Source: Bacteriovorax sp. PP10
GTDB taxonomy: Bacteria > Bdellovibrionota > Bacteriovoracia > Bacteriovoracales > Bacteriovoracaceae
Assembly (NCBI RefSeq): GCF_035013165.1
Contig: NZ_JAYGJQ010000002.1
Coordinates: 1 to 64,000, forward strand
Direction: 5' to 3'
DNA: 64,000 nucleotides
The translations under genes and the position numbers were made by a program. Below, piece by piece: positions 17,393-26,711 of the stretch; positions within the stretch are counted from its first letter, which is position 1; the number at the start of each line of letters is the position of its first letter. The notes below the pieces were generated by a model that did no database searches, was not told the DNA's origin, and saw nothing but the letters and a program-made list of their open reading frames with translations.

Positions 17393-18703
17393 TTAAGCCT
17401 TAATAATTTTCAGAATTGATTCAAGGTCGTTTAAATCAATTGTGTGTTGTTCTTTAGTCGCCAGGTTCTTTAATTGAATTTGGTTTTTTGCAAATTCATC
17501 GCTTCCCATAAGTGTGACGAAGCGGACTCCTTTTTTCTCAGCGGTAGGAAAGACCTTTTTAAACTTGATGGCATCTAAGTTTGTGACGACTTTTAAACCA
17601 GCTTTTCTTAAAGAGCGTGCAAGCTTCATTGAAACTTCAATGGCCTGGTCTTCTTGAAAAGTAATCATGATGTCATTAACTGGATGATCAAAATTGGGTA
17701 ACAGATTGTGGACTTCAAGGAAGTCTTGGAAAGTGACGTCACCTAAACCGAATCCTACTCCTGGAAGTGGGTCTTCGTTAAAGATTTGAAGTAGGTTGGC
17801 AAATGCTCCACCACCACAAAGAGCTCGACGGTTATCAGGGTGCTTATCAAAAATTTCAAACACGATACCAGTATAGTAATCAAGTCCTCTTACGATGCTT
17901 GGGTCATATACAAGGTATTCAGACAGGTCGTTACTTTTAGTTAATGAAATGAAATTTGCAAATAAATCTGCAATCTCAGTTTCGTTATTCTTTTTTAAGA
18001 AAGCATCAACCTCATCAAAAGTTTTTAATTGTAGATAACTGTAAAAAATATTTTCAGCTGCGGGAGTTAATCCTACTTCTGCGACCATCTTCTTCAGACC
18101 TTCTTCATTTACTTTTTTAGACTTATCAGCAATTTTGTAAAGTCTGTAAGTTTGAGCATCAGTTGCTCCCATAATTTTTTTGAAAACTGTATCAACAATC
18201 GCGCGGTCGTTTAAAACGATTTCAAAGTGAGACTTGTTAGCACCGTAGTTTTCAAATAGTTCTACAGCGACTTGAAGAATTTCTACTTCACCTGTTCTTC
18301 CCGGAGCTCCAAAGATATCGCAGTTAAGCTGCCAGAATTCACGCATTCTTCCGCGCTGAGGTTTTTCATATCTCATTAATCTTGGAATTGAATACCAACG
18401 CAGAGGCTTACTAGACTCGCGGTGAACCTGTGCCACAAGTCTTGCAACCGTAGGAGTCATCTCTGGTCTAATGGCCATATTGCGTTCACCACGATCGATG
18501 AAAGAATAAATTTGTTCATTGATTAACTCTTCACCAGACTTAGCTTTGTAAAGTTCAACTTCTTCCAGAAGTGGACCATCGTATGGTTCGTAACCGAAAC
18601 TCTCAGAAGTTTTAATCATTATCGAAAACAAGTAATCTTGAATCCTTTTATCTTTCGGAAAAAAGTCACGTGTTCCGCGGTAAGGCAGTTTATTTAGCGC
18701 CAT
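17393..18703 (-). CDS. hisS: Histidyl-tRNA synthetase
   Basis: This class II synthetase charges tRNA-His. Motif 1 and motif 2 regions (IRPEMTPTVARLV, REFWQLNCDIFG) and the HisRS signature RGLDYYTGIVFEIF near residue 270 are present, as is GGGAFANLL. The C-terminal ~95 residues form the anticodon-binding domain. Length is 436. AAGGATTACC precedes the ATG. It is the promoter-proximal gene of a hisS-valS pair, an unusual pairing of two unrelated synthetases. Confidence 0.96.
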   Translation of the reverse strand: MALNKLPYRGTRDFFPKDKRIQDYLFSIMIKTSESFGYEPYDGPLLEEVELYKAKSGEELINEQIYSFIDRGERNMAIRPEMTPTVARLVAQVHRESSKPLRWYSIPRLMRYEKPQRGRMREFWQLNCDIFGAPGRTGEVEILQVAVELFENYGANKSHFEIVLNDRAIVDTVFKKIMGATDAQTYRLYKIADKSKKVNEEGLKKMVAEVGLTPAAENIFYSYLQLKTFDEVDAFLKKNNETEIADLFANFISLTKSNDLSEYLVYDPSIVRGLDYYTGIVFEIFDKHPDNRRALCGGGAFANLLQIFNEDPLPGVGFGLGDVTFQDFLEVHNLLPNFDHPVNDIMITFQEDQAIEVSMKLARSLRKAGLKVVTNLDAIKFKKVFPTAEKKGVRFVTLMGSDEFAKNQIQLKNLATKEQHTIDLNDLESILKIIKA

Positions 18704-18770
18704 TGGTAATCCTTAAATATTCATTAGGAGAATAGTGGGTTTTCAGAGGTAAAATATAGCACAGAATGGA

Positions 18771-19664
18771 CTAAAAGTCTTGTAGCCATTCAGCGTCATT
18801 GCTAGGTTTTGGAAGATTCTGAAGAGACGGAGGAGTGTTTTCGTCTTCGAGCCAATTTTCTTCAGTTGGCTTAGGAAGATCGGCCGGAGTTATGTCAGTG
18901 ATAGGGGCCAAAATATCTTCCACGCTTTTTTGTCCAGCAGCAACAGGCGCCTTCGGGGCCTTGGCCGGAGCGACGTCTTTGACTGCGAAGAATTTTAAGT
19001 CGGCTTCACTGGTAAGAGGAGCTGGTAGAGGAGTCATGCTGGCCTCTTTGGCCATTAGGTAAAAGCTGTTTTGGATATTTTTTAGAGCATCAAGCATTTT
19101 TGGAGTCAGCTCATTAGTAAATGCATCTAAACCTTCAGGGGTAATCTTAGAAACCCAGAACTGAATAAGTTCAGCTTTCTTTTCCAGCTTTCTGTATTCA
19201 ATCTTTTCATTTTTTACGTTGGCATTTTTTTGTAATAAAAATTCTTTATAAATCGGGCTGCCGGTTAAATCTAAACTGTCTTTCAAAAGTGCCTGCAGGA
19301 ACCATTTCACAAAATTGTCGTTTGTTTTTTTCATGGCCGAACGCAAAGTTGCGACAGTTGCTCCATCAATTGGCGTTTTGATGGGAGTAGCGTAATTCTT
19401 TAATAGAGTTTTATAAACTTCGATTTTCCCAATGAGAAAAATATCTTCTTTGGACATTGAGCGGGCATACAAGTCAATGTTCATCACTAAAGGAAGAATC
19501 TTTTTATAGTTTTCAGGACTTGTTGCCTGAACACTATCAACAAGCAAGTTGATTTCAAGTGGAAGATCTTTTGAGCCTGATATAGTTTTTTCGGCATAGG
19601 CAGACCCTATGCAATTCATTGCAAGCAATATGAAGACTAAATATAAGTTTCGTCTTTTAGTCAT
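18771..19664 (-). CDS. Exported protein with Pro/Ala-rich tail, unknown
   Basis: The 297-residue product has a signal peptide (residues 1-24, cut near SAYA). A helical middle region follows, then a tail of about 70 residues rich in Pro, Ala, Asp and Glu (from about residue 228) ending in Trp-containing repeats: ENWLEDE and AEWLQDF. The tail looks unstructured and may tether a partner. It overlaps the upstream gene (19657) by 8 bp and is the last gene of a run starting at 24641. I recognise no family. Confidence 0.6.
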   Translation of the reverse strand: MTKRRNLYLVFILLAMNCIGSAYAEKTISGSKDLPLEINLLVDSVQATSPENYKKILPLVMNIDLYARSMSKEDIFLIGKIEVYKTLLKNYATPIKTPIDGATVATLRSAMKKTNDNFVKWFLQALLKDSLDLTGSPIYKEFLLQKNANVKNEKIEYRKLEKKAELIQFWVSKITPEGLDAFTNELTPKMLDALKNIQNSFYLMAKEASMTPLPAPLTSEADLKFFAVKDVAPAKAPKAPVAAGQKSVEDILAPITDITPADLPKPTEENWLEDENTPPSLQNLPKPSNDAEWLQDF

Positions 19665-20775
19665 TTTCTCTTTCTTTATCTATCGCTTTAATGGCTTCGG
19701 TCGCTCCACTTGGTGGGAGAGACTTTAGTGAATCAATATTTTTATAATCAGTATTACCTTTAACGATAAAATACTTTCCTTTATCAAGTGCCAATAGAGT
19801 TCCATCCATATTGATAACACTTGTAATGGTTTTCATTTCACTTAAGAGAGTCAGTGCCTTGGTTTGTGTATTTAGGTCCACCAGGTCGGTACTGAAGTGC
19901 TCGTTTGTCCCGTAGTTTTTAATAAAAGTGATGTTGTCTTTACTGTAGTCACAAACCAGCTGACCGAAATCGTTGACCAGAGAATTGTAAATCGTGTCGC
20001 GTTTTGAGAAATCAGTAATAGGAAGAGGGGCGCGGTAGATGGTCGTTCCTTCTTTAGAATAATTGATTCCAAAAAGTCCCATGATCAAACTGTTATTATG
20101 CAGGCAGATTTCTGCTTTTAGCATTGGAGTATTCGCTTTAAAGATAACTTCTGCTTTATTAGTATTTCTTTGGTACTGCAATAAACCAACGGCACCTGTT
20201 TCACCAAGGTCAGTGTAGTAAATGGTATTTTCATCACTCATTAGCACCTGAGGAGTGAAATAAGGATTAATTTTATTATTCAATTTAATTGTAAATTTTA
20301 AGGCCTTATTGGCCGTGCTTTCAAACGTGATGATTTTTGTATAATAGTCATAATATGAAATCCACGTGTCATCTAAGTGAAGAGCTGGAGCTGATCCCAT
20401 TCCAACTTCTTTAAGAGTGGTATCGCCAAAATTGAGCAAGAAGATTTTTTCCTGAGCTCTCAATGCATAAAAAGTATGGAAGATCTGATTTTGCATGACG
20501 ATGATTTTTTTACGAGCAGCTGTCCCAATCAATGTGTACTGAGTTCCGATCTGACCTTTTAAGATCTCCATCACTTTATAGTTACTAGAGTAAAGAAGGC
20601 TTCCTGAACGTTTTTGATAATAAGTAAATTTTCCATCCTGGCTTAAAAAGCGGATGTTGCTCACAGCTTGCTTAGCAAGAAGCTCAGGCAGAATAATCTT
20701 TGCCTGAAGAGATCCTGCTAAAAGGAATGTTAGTAAAATGAAAATTTTCATAACCTTATTATTTTTTAATGCCAT
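19657..20775 (-). CDS. Exported beta-propeller-like protein, unknown
   Basis: The 372-residue product carries a signal peptide. The start is uncertain: ATG at 20775, as given, overlaps the upstream gene, while ATG at 20751 would begin MKIFILLTFLLAGSLQAK, a cleaner signal. The mature part has repeated strand motifs ending in statements such as DGKFTYY, DDTWISYYD and DENTIYYTD, reminiscent of TolB/WD-like propeller blades. That is inferred by eye. It lies between two other exported unknowns with overlapping ends, so the three are probably made together. Confidence 0.6.
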   Translation of the reverse strand: MALKNNKVMKIFILLTFLLAGSLQAKIILPELLAKQAVSNIRFLSQDGKFTYYQKRSGSLLYSSNYKVMEILKGQIGTQYTLIGTAARKKIIVMQNQIFHTFYALRAQEKIFLLNFGDTTLKEVGMGSAPALHLDDTWISYYDYYTKIITFESTANKALKFTIKLNNKINPYFTPQVLMSDENTIYYTDLGETGAVGLLQYQRNTNKAEVIFKANTPMLKAEICLHNNSLIMGLFGINYSKEGTTIYRAPLPITDFSKRDTIYNSLVNDFGQLVCDYSKDNITFIKNYGTNEHFSTDLVDLNTQTKALTLLSEMKTITSVINMDGTLLALDKGKYFIVKGNTDYKNIDSLKSLPPSGATEAIKAIDKEREND

Positions 20776-22660
20776 ATAACGTCCATGTATTTAACGGGTG
20801 AAGTTCTTGATAGGCACTAACGGCATTAAAAATATTAGGCCACATCAAAAATCTTGGAGTGTGAATATCGTCAATTGATAAGCGCGCTACTAAAAGCGAT
20901 TCGCCATCTTTTTCTACGTGTCCATCAACGATGAACGGTAGTGGGTGACACTGGTTAATGGCTGTTCTCTGGAATTGCTCAGGCATTAAGTCTTCGGCAC
21001 AGCCGATCCCGTGAATCACACCATTAGGCATTTTATCCAGCCAGTATTTAACATCAGTTAAATTTCTTACAATACGTTCCTGAGTTCCTTTCACTTCATT
21101 GATTAAACTCGTAAAAGCGTAACGTTCACTAATGTAAGCAGTAGGAAAATAATCAAAGACCGGAAAGCCGACAAAGTGGATATCTTTTTGTTCTTTTTCT
21201 TCCCAGATCACTTTTTTATTACAAGCAAGAGTTGAGCAGGTTTCAGGGTTGAATACGATGAAGCATCCGAACTTAAACTCTGATCTAAGCGGATTATAGT
21301 TTTTAGCATCCACTAGCTTACATGTAGTTTTTTGTGGAGCACCTTTTTGAGCGTAAAGAATTTTGGCCACAACCTGGTCTTCACTTAAAGGCTCATCTGC
21401 TCTGGCACCAGGAATGTAAGTGTCACATGTTTCTTTGCCTTCAACTCGGTTCATGTAACAAACTTTTAGCGGCCAGCCTGATTCGTGTTTAATATCGAGA
21501 TTTAATCTCGCTAAAGTATAATTGGCCTCGCCACGACAAGTTTCTTTTGAAGTGATGATTTTTCTAGGTGCAAAGTGGTTAACCAAACGGTGGATGTTGG
21601 TTAGAGCTTCATTATCAATATTTCCCGGGCAATCCTGATAGTCAGTTACGAGCTTTGATTTATTTAAAGCATCTGAAATATTGTTACAGTTTTGCAATGG
21701 GAAATTGGATGGAAAATCCTGAGTTCCTCTTGTTTCACAAAATTTATTATCTGTTGCCAGTTTACTTGCACAGTTTCTCATTTCCTGAACAGTCAGCTTT
21801 ATTGTTTTGTTGTACATCTGCTGGCATTTGTAGCTCATTTTATAGTCAGGCATTTCAGATGTTAGGATTTTATTCCAAACATCGCCTTTTAAATAACTGC
21901 TGCAGAAGAGTTCTGGGTTACTGATAGAGTTACAAATATTATCCAGGTAAATTCTCTGCATAAGAGGAATGCGCTCGCGGTAGTAGTCAGCGATTTTTCT
22001 TAAAGCAGGTTTTTTAAAAACTTGTTGAATTCTGCAAAGATAAGGAGTGTAAGGGTTATCCAGCCATTCATTGTGGATTGCCGTACATTCATTCTTTGTT
22101 TTAGGAACTGTGAACTTGATTCCTTCAATTGTTTTTTGAGCGTTGGCCTCAGTAAATAAAATTGAGTACTCGCGATTGTTTAAACATTTTCTTTTATAGA
22201 TCTGATCAAAGAAATCATCCTTGAGCATTGTCGCACTTTCAATTTTTCCGTCTTTGGTTTTGTAATTGATAAGAATATTGTCGATGTTTCCTTCAGTCGT
22301 TTTTAGAAGATTGGTTTCAAGCATCGAAAGGAAGCGGCATTCGTCTTTAAGGGCCAGTTTAACAAAACGCTCATCAGAGTGAAGGATAAGTGACTTCACA
22401 TATTGTGGGTCGAGTTTAACTTCTTCAAAACCACTGAGGCTTGAAACTGCTTTTAGGTTTGATTGAATGCTGATTTTGTTTTTTTGGAATTGGTCTTTGT
22501 GGAGTTCTAAGAGTCTTTCGAAACTTTCGATGATTCCAGGATTAGTCGTTTCATTAGAGCCTTGAGAAAAGGCCTTACCAGATAAACTGGTAAGGCATAT
22601 AAGCATAATTATCTTATAAAACTGATCTGGCCAGAATAGAGGCGATATCTTCAACTTCAA
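20759..22660 (-). CDS. Large exported Cys-rich protein, unknown
   Basis: The product is about 633 residues from a TTG at 22660 that overlaps the upstream FeS protein gene; GGAAA precedes it. An ATG at 22606 would avoid the overlap and start MLICLTSLSGKAFSQ, the hydrophobic core and cleavage region of the signal peptide, but lacks positive charges and a ribosome site. The mature part holds roughly twenty Cys spread throughout, suggesting disulfides in the periplasm or outside. I recognise no domain. It forms an overlapping run with the genes on either side. Confidence 0.6.
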   Translation of the reverse strand: MKLKISPLFWPDQFYKIIMLICLTSLSGKAFSQGSNETTNPGIIESFERLLELHKDQFQKNKISIQSNLKAVSSLSGFEEVKLDPQYVKSLILHSDERFVKLALKDECRFLSMLETNLLKTTEGNIDNILINYKTKDGKIESATMLKDDFFDQIYKRKCLNNREYSILFTEANAQKTIEGIKFTVPKTKNECTAIHNEWLDNPYTPYLCRIQQVFKKPALRKIADYYRERIPLMQRIYLDNICNSISNPELFCSSYLKGDVWNKILTSEMPDYKMSYKCQQMYNKTIKLTVQEMRNCASKLATDNKFCETRGTQDFPSNFPLQNCNNISDALNKSKLVTDYQDCPGNIDNEALTNIHRLVNHFAPRKIITSKETCRGEANYTLARLNLDIKHESGWPLKVCYMNRVEGKETCDTYIPGARADEPLSEDQVVAKILYAQKGAPQKTTCKLVDAKNYNPLRSEFKFGCFIVFNPETCSTLACNKKVIWEEKEQKDIHFVGFPVFDYFPTAYISERYAFTSLINEVKGTQERIVRNLTDVKYWLDKMPNGVIHGIGCAEDLMPEQFQRTAINQCHPLPFIVDGHVEKDGESLLVARLSIDDIHTPRFLMWPNIFNAVSAYQELHPLNTWTLYGIKK

Positions 22661-24641
22661 GGTTTTCCGTTTCCTTAACGTGAGCTTTCGACGAATTAAA
22701 GTTAATCATACAATAAGAACAGGCCGTAGCCAATTTGTTAACTTCTTTTTCACCGATGTCTTTAAGTCGGTTATTCGCGATATGCTCTCCTTCCGGAAGC
22801 TCGTACCACATATTTCCTCCGCCCATTCCGCAACAAAGGGCCTTATCTTTGCTTCTTTCCATTTCTTTTAACTTTAGACCTTGGATTGAATTTAAGATCG
22901 CTCGAGGTGCATTGTACTGGCCATGGTGGCGGCCAAGGTAACATGGATCGTGGAAAGTCAGTGATTCGTTGATCGGTTTTTCAGGGAAAAGTTTCCCTGT
23001 ATCAATCAGTTCAGCAAGAAGTTCAGTGTGGTGGACTGTATCGAAGGCCCCATCATCGAATTTAGCGTACTCTTTTCCGATAGTGTGAAGACAGTGAGGA
23101 CAATGAGTCACAACTTTACCAAAATCGTATTGGTTCATGTTGGCGATGTTCTCGATTGCGATTTCATAGAATGAATACTCATCGCCGAAACGTCTAACCG
23201 GGTCACCATTACATTTTTCTGTTTTACCCATAACTGCGAAACTCACGCCTGCTTTTTTCATCATGGCGATCGTGTCTTTAACTACTTTTTGGTTAGATCC
23301 ATCATATGAACCTGCACACCCAACGTAGTATAGGTAGTCCACTTTTTTACCAGCTTCAATTACAGGAATGTCTAAACCATCGGCCCATTTGAAACGGTCA
23401 TGTTGAGCGATACCCCAAGGGTTACCTTGGTTTTTAATTTTGTTGATAGCGTCTGCAGCTGCTGGAGGAATATCTCCAAGAGTTAGAGCTTTGTAGCGTT
23501 TAGCTTCCATGATGATGTTAACGTGTTCGATGTTTGCAGGACACTCTTCCATACAAGCACCACAAGTCGTACAGGCATCAAGTTCGTTAGCAGAGTAGAT
23601 TGGAGCGTCTCCCCAGATTTCTGCATCTGTCTGACCAGCTTCTTTAGTTGCATAAGCAAGATCGCGAGCTTTTGTAATAATCTTTTTCGGATCAAGGATT
23701 TTTCCAGCTAGGTTAGCTGGGCACACTTGTGTACAACGACCACATTCAACACATGAAAGCAGGTCGAGGTTGTTTTTCATCGAAAGCTCTGAAAGTTTAC
23801 CAAGACCAAAAGTCTCAGCATTTTCATTTTCAAAGTTCATTGGGTTTAAAACAGCTCCACGTCGCTCAGGAGTTAGTAGTGCTTCGATTGGAAGTAAGAA
23901 AATGTGTCCAAACTTCGAGTAACCAATACTTGCAACGAATGCCATGGTGTTAACCATGTGAAGAAACCATAGTGATCTGAAAGTGTAAGCTAGGATTGAA
24001 TCAGAAAGATTTAGGTAACCAAATGCACTTGCAATGGCCCATCCGATTGGTGACCAGTGAGATTCATTGATTGGCATTCCTGTTCCAAGAATTCTCAGAC
24101 CTTCAATGAAGTAACCGATAACAACTAAGGCAACAAGCATTCCGTACATGAAAAGTTCTTGTTTTGGTTTTGTTGCTGATAAGTAATCAGGCTTCTTGAT
24201 GTAACGGCGGTGGTAAGCGATAGCGATACCAGCTAAAACCATTAAACCAGCAAAGTCGGCCAGAAAAGAGACAACGATATAAGTTGTACCTTCGAAAATC
24301 TTAAATGGAGTATCTGCATGAACTGCAACGATGTCTGTTGCGATAAACAGAATTAAAAATCCATAAAAAATTAAACTGTGAAAAAATCCTACGTATTTAA
24401 AACGTGGAACCTTTCCGGTTAAAATTGATGTGAAAAAGAATTTCGACCAGTTTAACTTTTCAGGAAGTAACGATTTAATTCCTTTGAAGCCTTCACCTTT
24501 GGTAACGAATAATAATTTTTCGTACATTCCTTTTACTAAAATAACCATGCTGCAAATAAATAGTGCGTACATAGCGTATTTGAAAGAATGCGGAATATTC
24601 CACATGATTTCTCTGGTGGCGAGTGTAGTTACATCTCCCAT
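22614..24641 (-). CDS. Membrane FeS oxidoreductase, ETF:quinone-oxidoreductase-like (NarI + HdrD-type domains)
   Basis: The N-terminal ~260 residues have about six membrane helices with His residues suited to b-haem binding (NarI-like). Two [4Fe-4S] motifs follow: CVECGRCTQVCP near residue 297 and CTTCGACMEECP near residue 355. Two CCG-type domains come next: a degenerate one (KCNGDP, HCPHC) and a complete one (DPCYLG, ALCCGMGG, CSYC). This order matches HdrD-like proteins reported as ETF:menaquinone oxidoreductases, which pass electrons from fatty-acid oxidation to the quinone pool. TAGGAG precedes the ATG. No etfAB lies in the window, so the partner is inferred. Length is 675. Confidence 0.75.
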   Translation of the reverse strand: MGDVTTLATREIMWNIPHSFKYAMYALFICSMVILVKGMYEKLLFVTKGEGFKGIKSLLPEKLNWSKFFFTSILTGKVPRFKYVGFFHSLIFYGFLILFIATDIVAVHADTPFKIFEGTTYIVVSFLADFAGLMVLAGIAIAYHRRYIKKPDYLSATKPKQELFMYGMLVALVVIGYFIEGLRILGTGMPINESHWSPIGWAIASAFGYLNLSDSILAYTFRSLWFLHMVNTMAFVASIGYSKFGHIFLLPIEALLTPERRGAVLNPMNFENENAETFGLGKLSELSMKNNLDLLSCVECGRCTQVCPANLAGKILDPKKIITKARDLAYATKEAGQTDAEIWGDAPIYSANELDACTTCGACMEECPANIEHVNIIMEAKRYKALTLGDIPPAAADAINKIKNQGNPWGIAQHDRFKWADGLDIPVIEAGKKVDYLYYVGCAGSYDGSNQKVVKDTIAMMKKAGVSFAVMGKTEKCNGDPVRRFGDEYSFYEIAIENIANMNQYDFGKVVTHCPHCLHTIGKEYAKFDDGAFDTVHHTELLAELIDTGKLFPEKPINESLTFHDPCYLGRHHGQYNAPRAILNSIQGLKLKEMERSKDKALCCGMGGGNMWYELPEGEHIANNRLKDIGEKEVNKLATACSYCMINFNSSKAHVKETENLEVEDIASILARSVL

Positions 24642-24795
24642 AGCGTCTCCTAAATAAGGTCGAGTGAATTAATCTGGTATTAAATTTTGTGAACATAGAT
24701 AGAATAGATGAGATTGCCTTAGAATTAAATGAGAAATTTAGTTAAAATGGAGGCATAATAAAAGTCCCAATATCAATTTAGATTGGACCATTTCC

Positions 24796-25830
24796 ATGAA
24801 AAGAATTTTACTTCCTCTCCTTACGATTTCTCTTATCAGTTGTGCCAGAGTTCAGACTCTGAATTTGCAACCGCATTCTTACTCGGAACGTCCGAAACAT
24901 ATCGTTTGGATTCAAATCGCAGGATTTACGGAAGGGCATTTGCCTCTTTTAAGATTCAATGTGGCGGATGCAGGACATAAAACCAACATGGAACAAGTGG
25001 ATTGTGTTGGAAAAATGTGGAGTTACAATCTTTATCAACTGCGTCCAGAAGCAAGTAAGAGTTTCATTTCTCAAATGACCGGCTCTAAAAATATCAAAGG
25101 AACTTGTGAGGACTACGAAGCGAAGGCCTCGACTTCTTATTTAGAGAACATTGGTTATGAAGTGGCAGTTTTGGAAAGTGGTGCAGCTGCTGAGCAAAGT
25201 TTAGAAAAAGCGTTAGGCTGCTCAAACAATAACACACTCGATCTTAGTAAAATGAGACTTTATAAAATGGGTGCAGAGTCATCATCAGCGCTTAAAACTT
25301 TTCACTATCAAGATTCTCCTGAACAAGTCACAGAGTCGATGAAGCCGGGAATGTATTATGACCGCTCATGCCAGAAAGGGATTTGTTACTCTAGTTTATC
25401 AAATAATTTTAAAACTCTTTGGAGTCGCTTAACGAAAGATCGTTTAAAAACATTTTTCATCGTCCGCGATTTTAATTTTCAAAAGGCCTTGAAGAAAAAA
25501 GATTTAACACTCGCTAAAGAAGCTTTATTAGAACTGGATAGAATCGTTGGATCATTCCCAACGGATAGATTAGATGAAATTTTAGTTATTGTGAGTGGAG
25601 CAGAGTCTCAACCAATGGAGTTCCCACTTCAAGGAAAAGAGTGGTCTGACTTTGAGAAGACGGGAAAAAATGTGATTTATAAAAATACTGCATTGATGTC
25701 ACCGGTACTTGCTCGTGGTCCAATGGCCGAAAATTTTTGTGGGATTTTTGATGAATCAGAAATGTTGAAAAGAGTGATTTATAAACCGGAAGGGAAGAAG
25801 TTCAACTGGGACAGCGTGAATCCGTTCTAG
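24796..25830 (+). CDS. Lipoprotein, unknown, possibly alkaline-phosphatase-superfamily-like
   Basis: The 344-residue product begins MKRILLPLLTISLISCARV, a lipoprotein signal with lipobox LISC (Cys16). The early segment HIVWIQIAGFTEGHLPLLRF and late segment VLARGPMAENFCGIFDESEM recall alkaline-phosphatase-superfamily cores (hydrolase or phosphotransferase), but I cannot identify the metal ligands, so this is weak. Several Cys are present in the middle. The ATG has only a distant GGA before it. Its end overlaps the convergent hslO gene by 4 bp. Confidence 0.6.
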   Translation: MKRILLPLLTISLISCARVQTLNLQPHSYSERPKHIVWIQIAGFTEGHLPLLRFNVADAGHKTNMEQVDCVGKMWSYNLYQLRPEASKSFISQMTGSKNIKGTCEDYEAKASTSYLENIGYEVAVLESGAAAEQSLEKALGCSNNNTLDLSKMRLYKMGAESSSALKTFHYQDSPEQVTESMKPGMYYDRSCQKGICYSSLSNNFKTLWSRLTKDRLKTFFIVRDFNFQKALKKKDLTLAKEALLELDRIVGSFPTDRLDEILVIVSGAESQPMEFPLQGKEWSDFEKTGKNVIYKNTALMSPVLARGPMAENFCGIFDESEMLKRVIYKPEGKKFNWDSVNPF

Positions 25831-26663
25831 CTTTCGAATTCTTCGCGAGTTAAAAGATAGCTGGTTTTGCAGTAGTCGCACTTAGTTTCGATATGTAATT
25901 CACTTGGGTCAAAGACTGAGTCCATTCCATTTGCCCAAATGATTGAGCGAATTCCCTCGAACATTCTTTGTCTTGAACAAGTGCATTTGAAAACGATTTC
26001 TTTAGAACCTAAGAAGATTAATCCTTCGCGCTCGAAGTGGTCTTGAATGTCTTTTTGTTCGGTTGTTCCAAGATCGTAAAGCTCTTGAGTCTTCTCACCA
26101 ATTCTTTTCCAGTAGTCATCAATCGATAAAATATAGTGTGTTTGAACTCTATTAACATTGATTTCCGGAAGCTTCATAATCATGACACTTTGATCAGACG
26201 TCTGACTTAAAAAAACTTCACTATTAATTTGATAAGACTCTTTTAGGATTTTATTAACAACCTGATGGAAGTCGATATCATCTAATTGAATAATTGATGT
26301 ATATGGTTGCGGATCGTCTGGAGAAAGTTTAACGATACGGCATTTACCAATAATTGTTTTAGGGAATTCATTAAAACTTTCCGGTAAAAGAAGAGTTCTC
26401 ATTTGCCCTTGGTCACTCATTTCAATTTTTAAACGGAAATAAGGTTCTTCTGAATCGATGTAAATCCCGAGACCTTCGCCTGGTTTTAGAAAAGAGATCA
26501 TTGGTTGAAGAGAAAGAATTGCGTCACGATAATATTGGAAACCGCCCCCGACAACCGCGTGGATGATGGCCAAGTCATTAATTAACTTTTGCCCTTCTAA
26601 GAAGTTTACTGTGAAACCTTCTTTTTGATCAATAAAACTATACAATCGACTTTCTGGAAGCAT
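25827..26663 (-). CDS. hslO: Hsp33 redox-activated chaperone
   Basis: Hsp33 is a cytoplasmic holdase switched on by oxidation and heat when its zinc site is lost. The four zinc ligands are at the C-terminus as CTC (FKCTCSRQRM) and CDYC (TKCDYCKTSY), the expected CxC...CxxC pattern. The N-terminal domain has the usual AVVGGG and GEGLGIYID loops. Length (278) is typical. It is transcribed away from addB, with a short shared intergenic region. Confidence 0.9.
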   Translation of the reverse strand: MLPESRLYSFIDQKEGFTVNFLEGQKLINDLAIIHAVVGGGFQYYRDAILSLQPMISFLKPGEGLGIYIDSEEPYFRLKIEMSDQGQMRTLLLPESFNEFPKTIIGKCRIVKLSPDDPQPYTSIIQLDDIDFHQVVNKILKESYQINSEVFLSQTSDQSVMIMKLPEINVNRVQTHYILSIDDYWKRIGEKTQELYDLGTTEQKDIQDHFEREGLIFLGSKEIVFKCTCSRQRMFEGIRSIIWANGMDSVFDPSELHIETKCDYCKTSYLLTREEFES

Positions 26664-26711
26664 AAAATCTTTTTACCCTAAATTTAGAGCTTTGTCTTGG
26701 AGAAAAGCGTT

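Noticed and set aside
24796-25830. Clear alkaline-phosphatase-family enzyme
   Set aside because: Only two short stretches look alike; the metal ligands cannot be located, so it is kept as a lipoprotein of unknown function.
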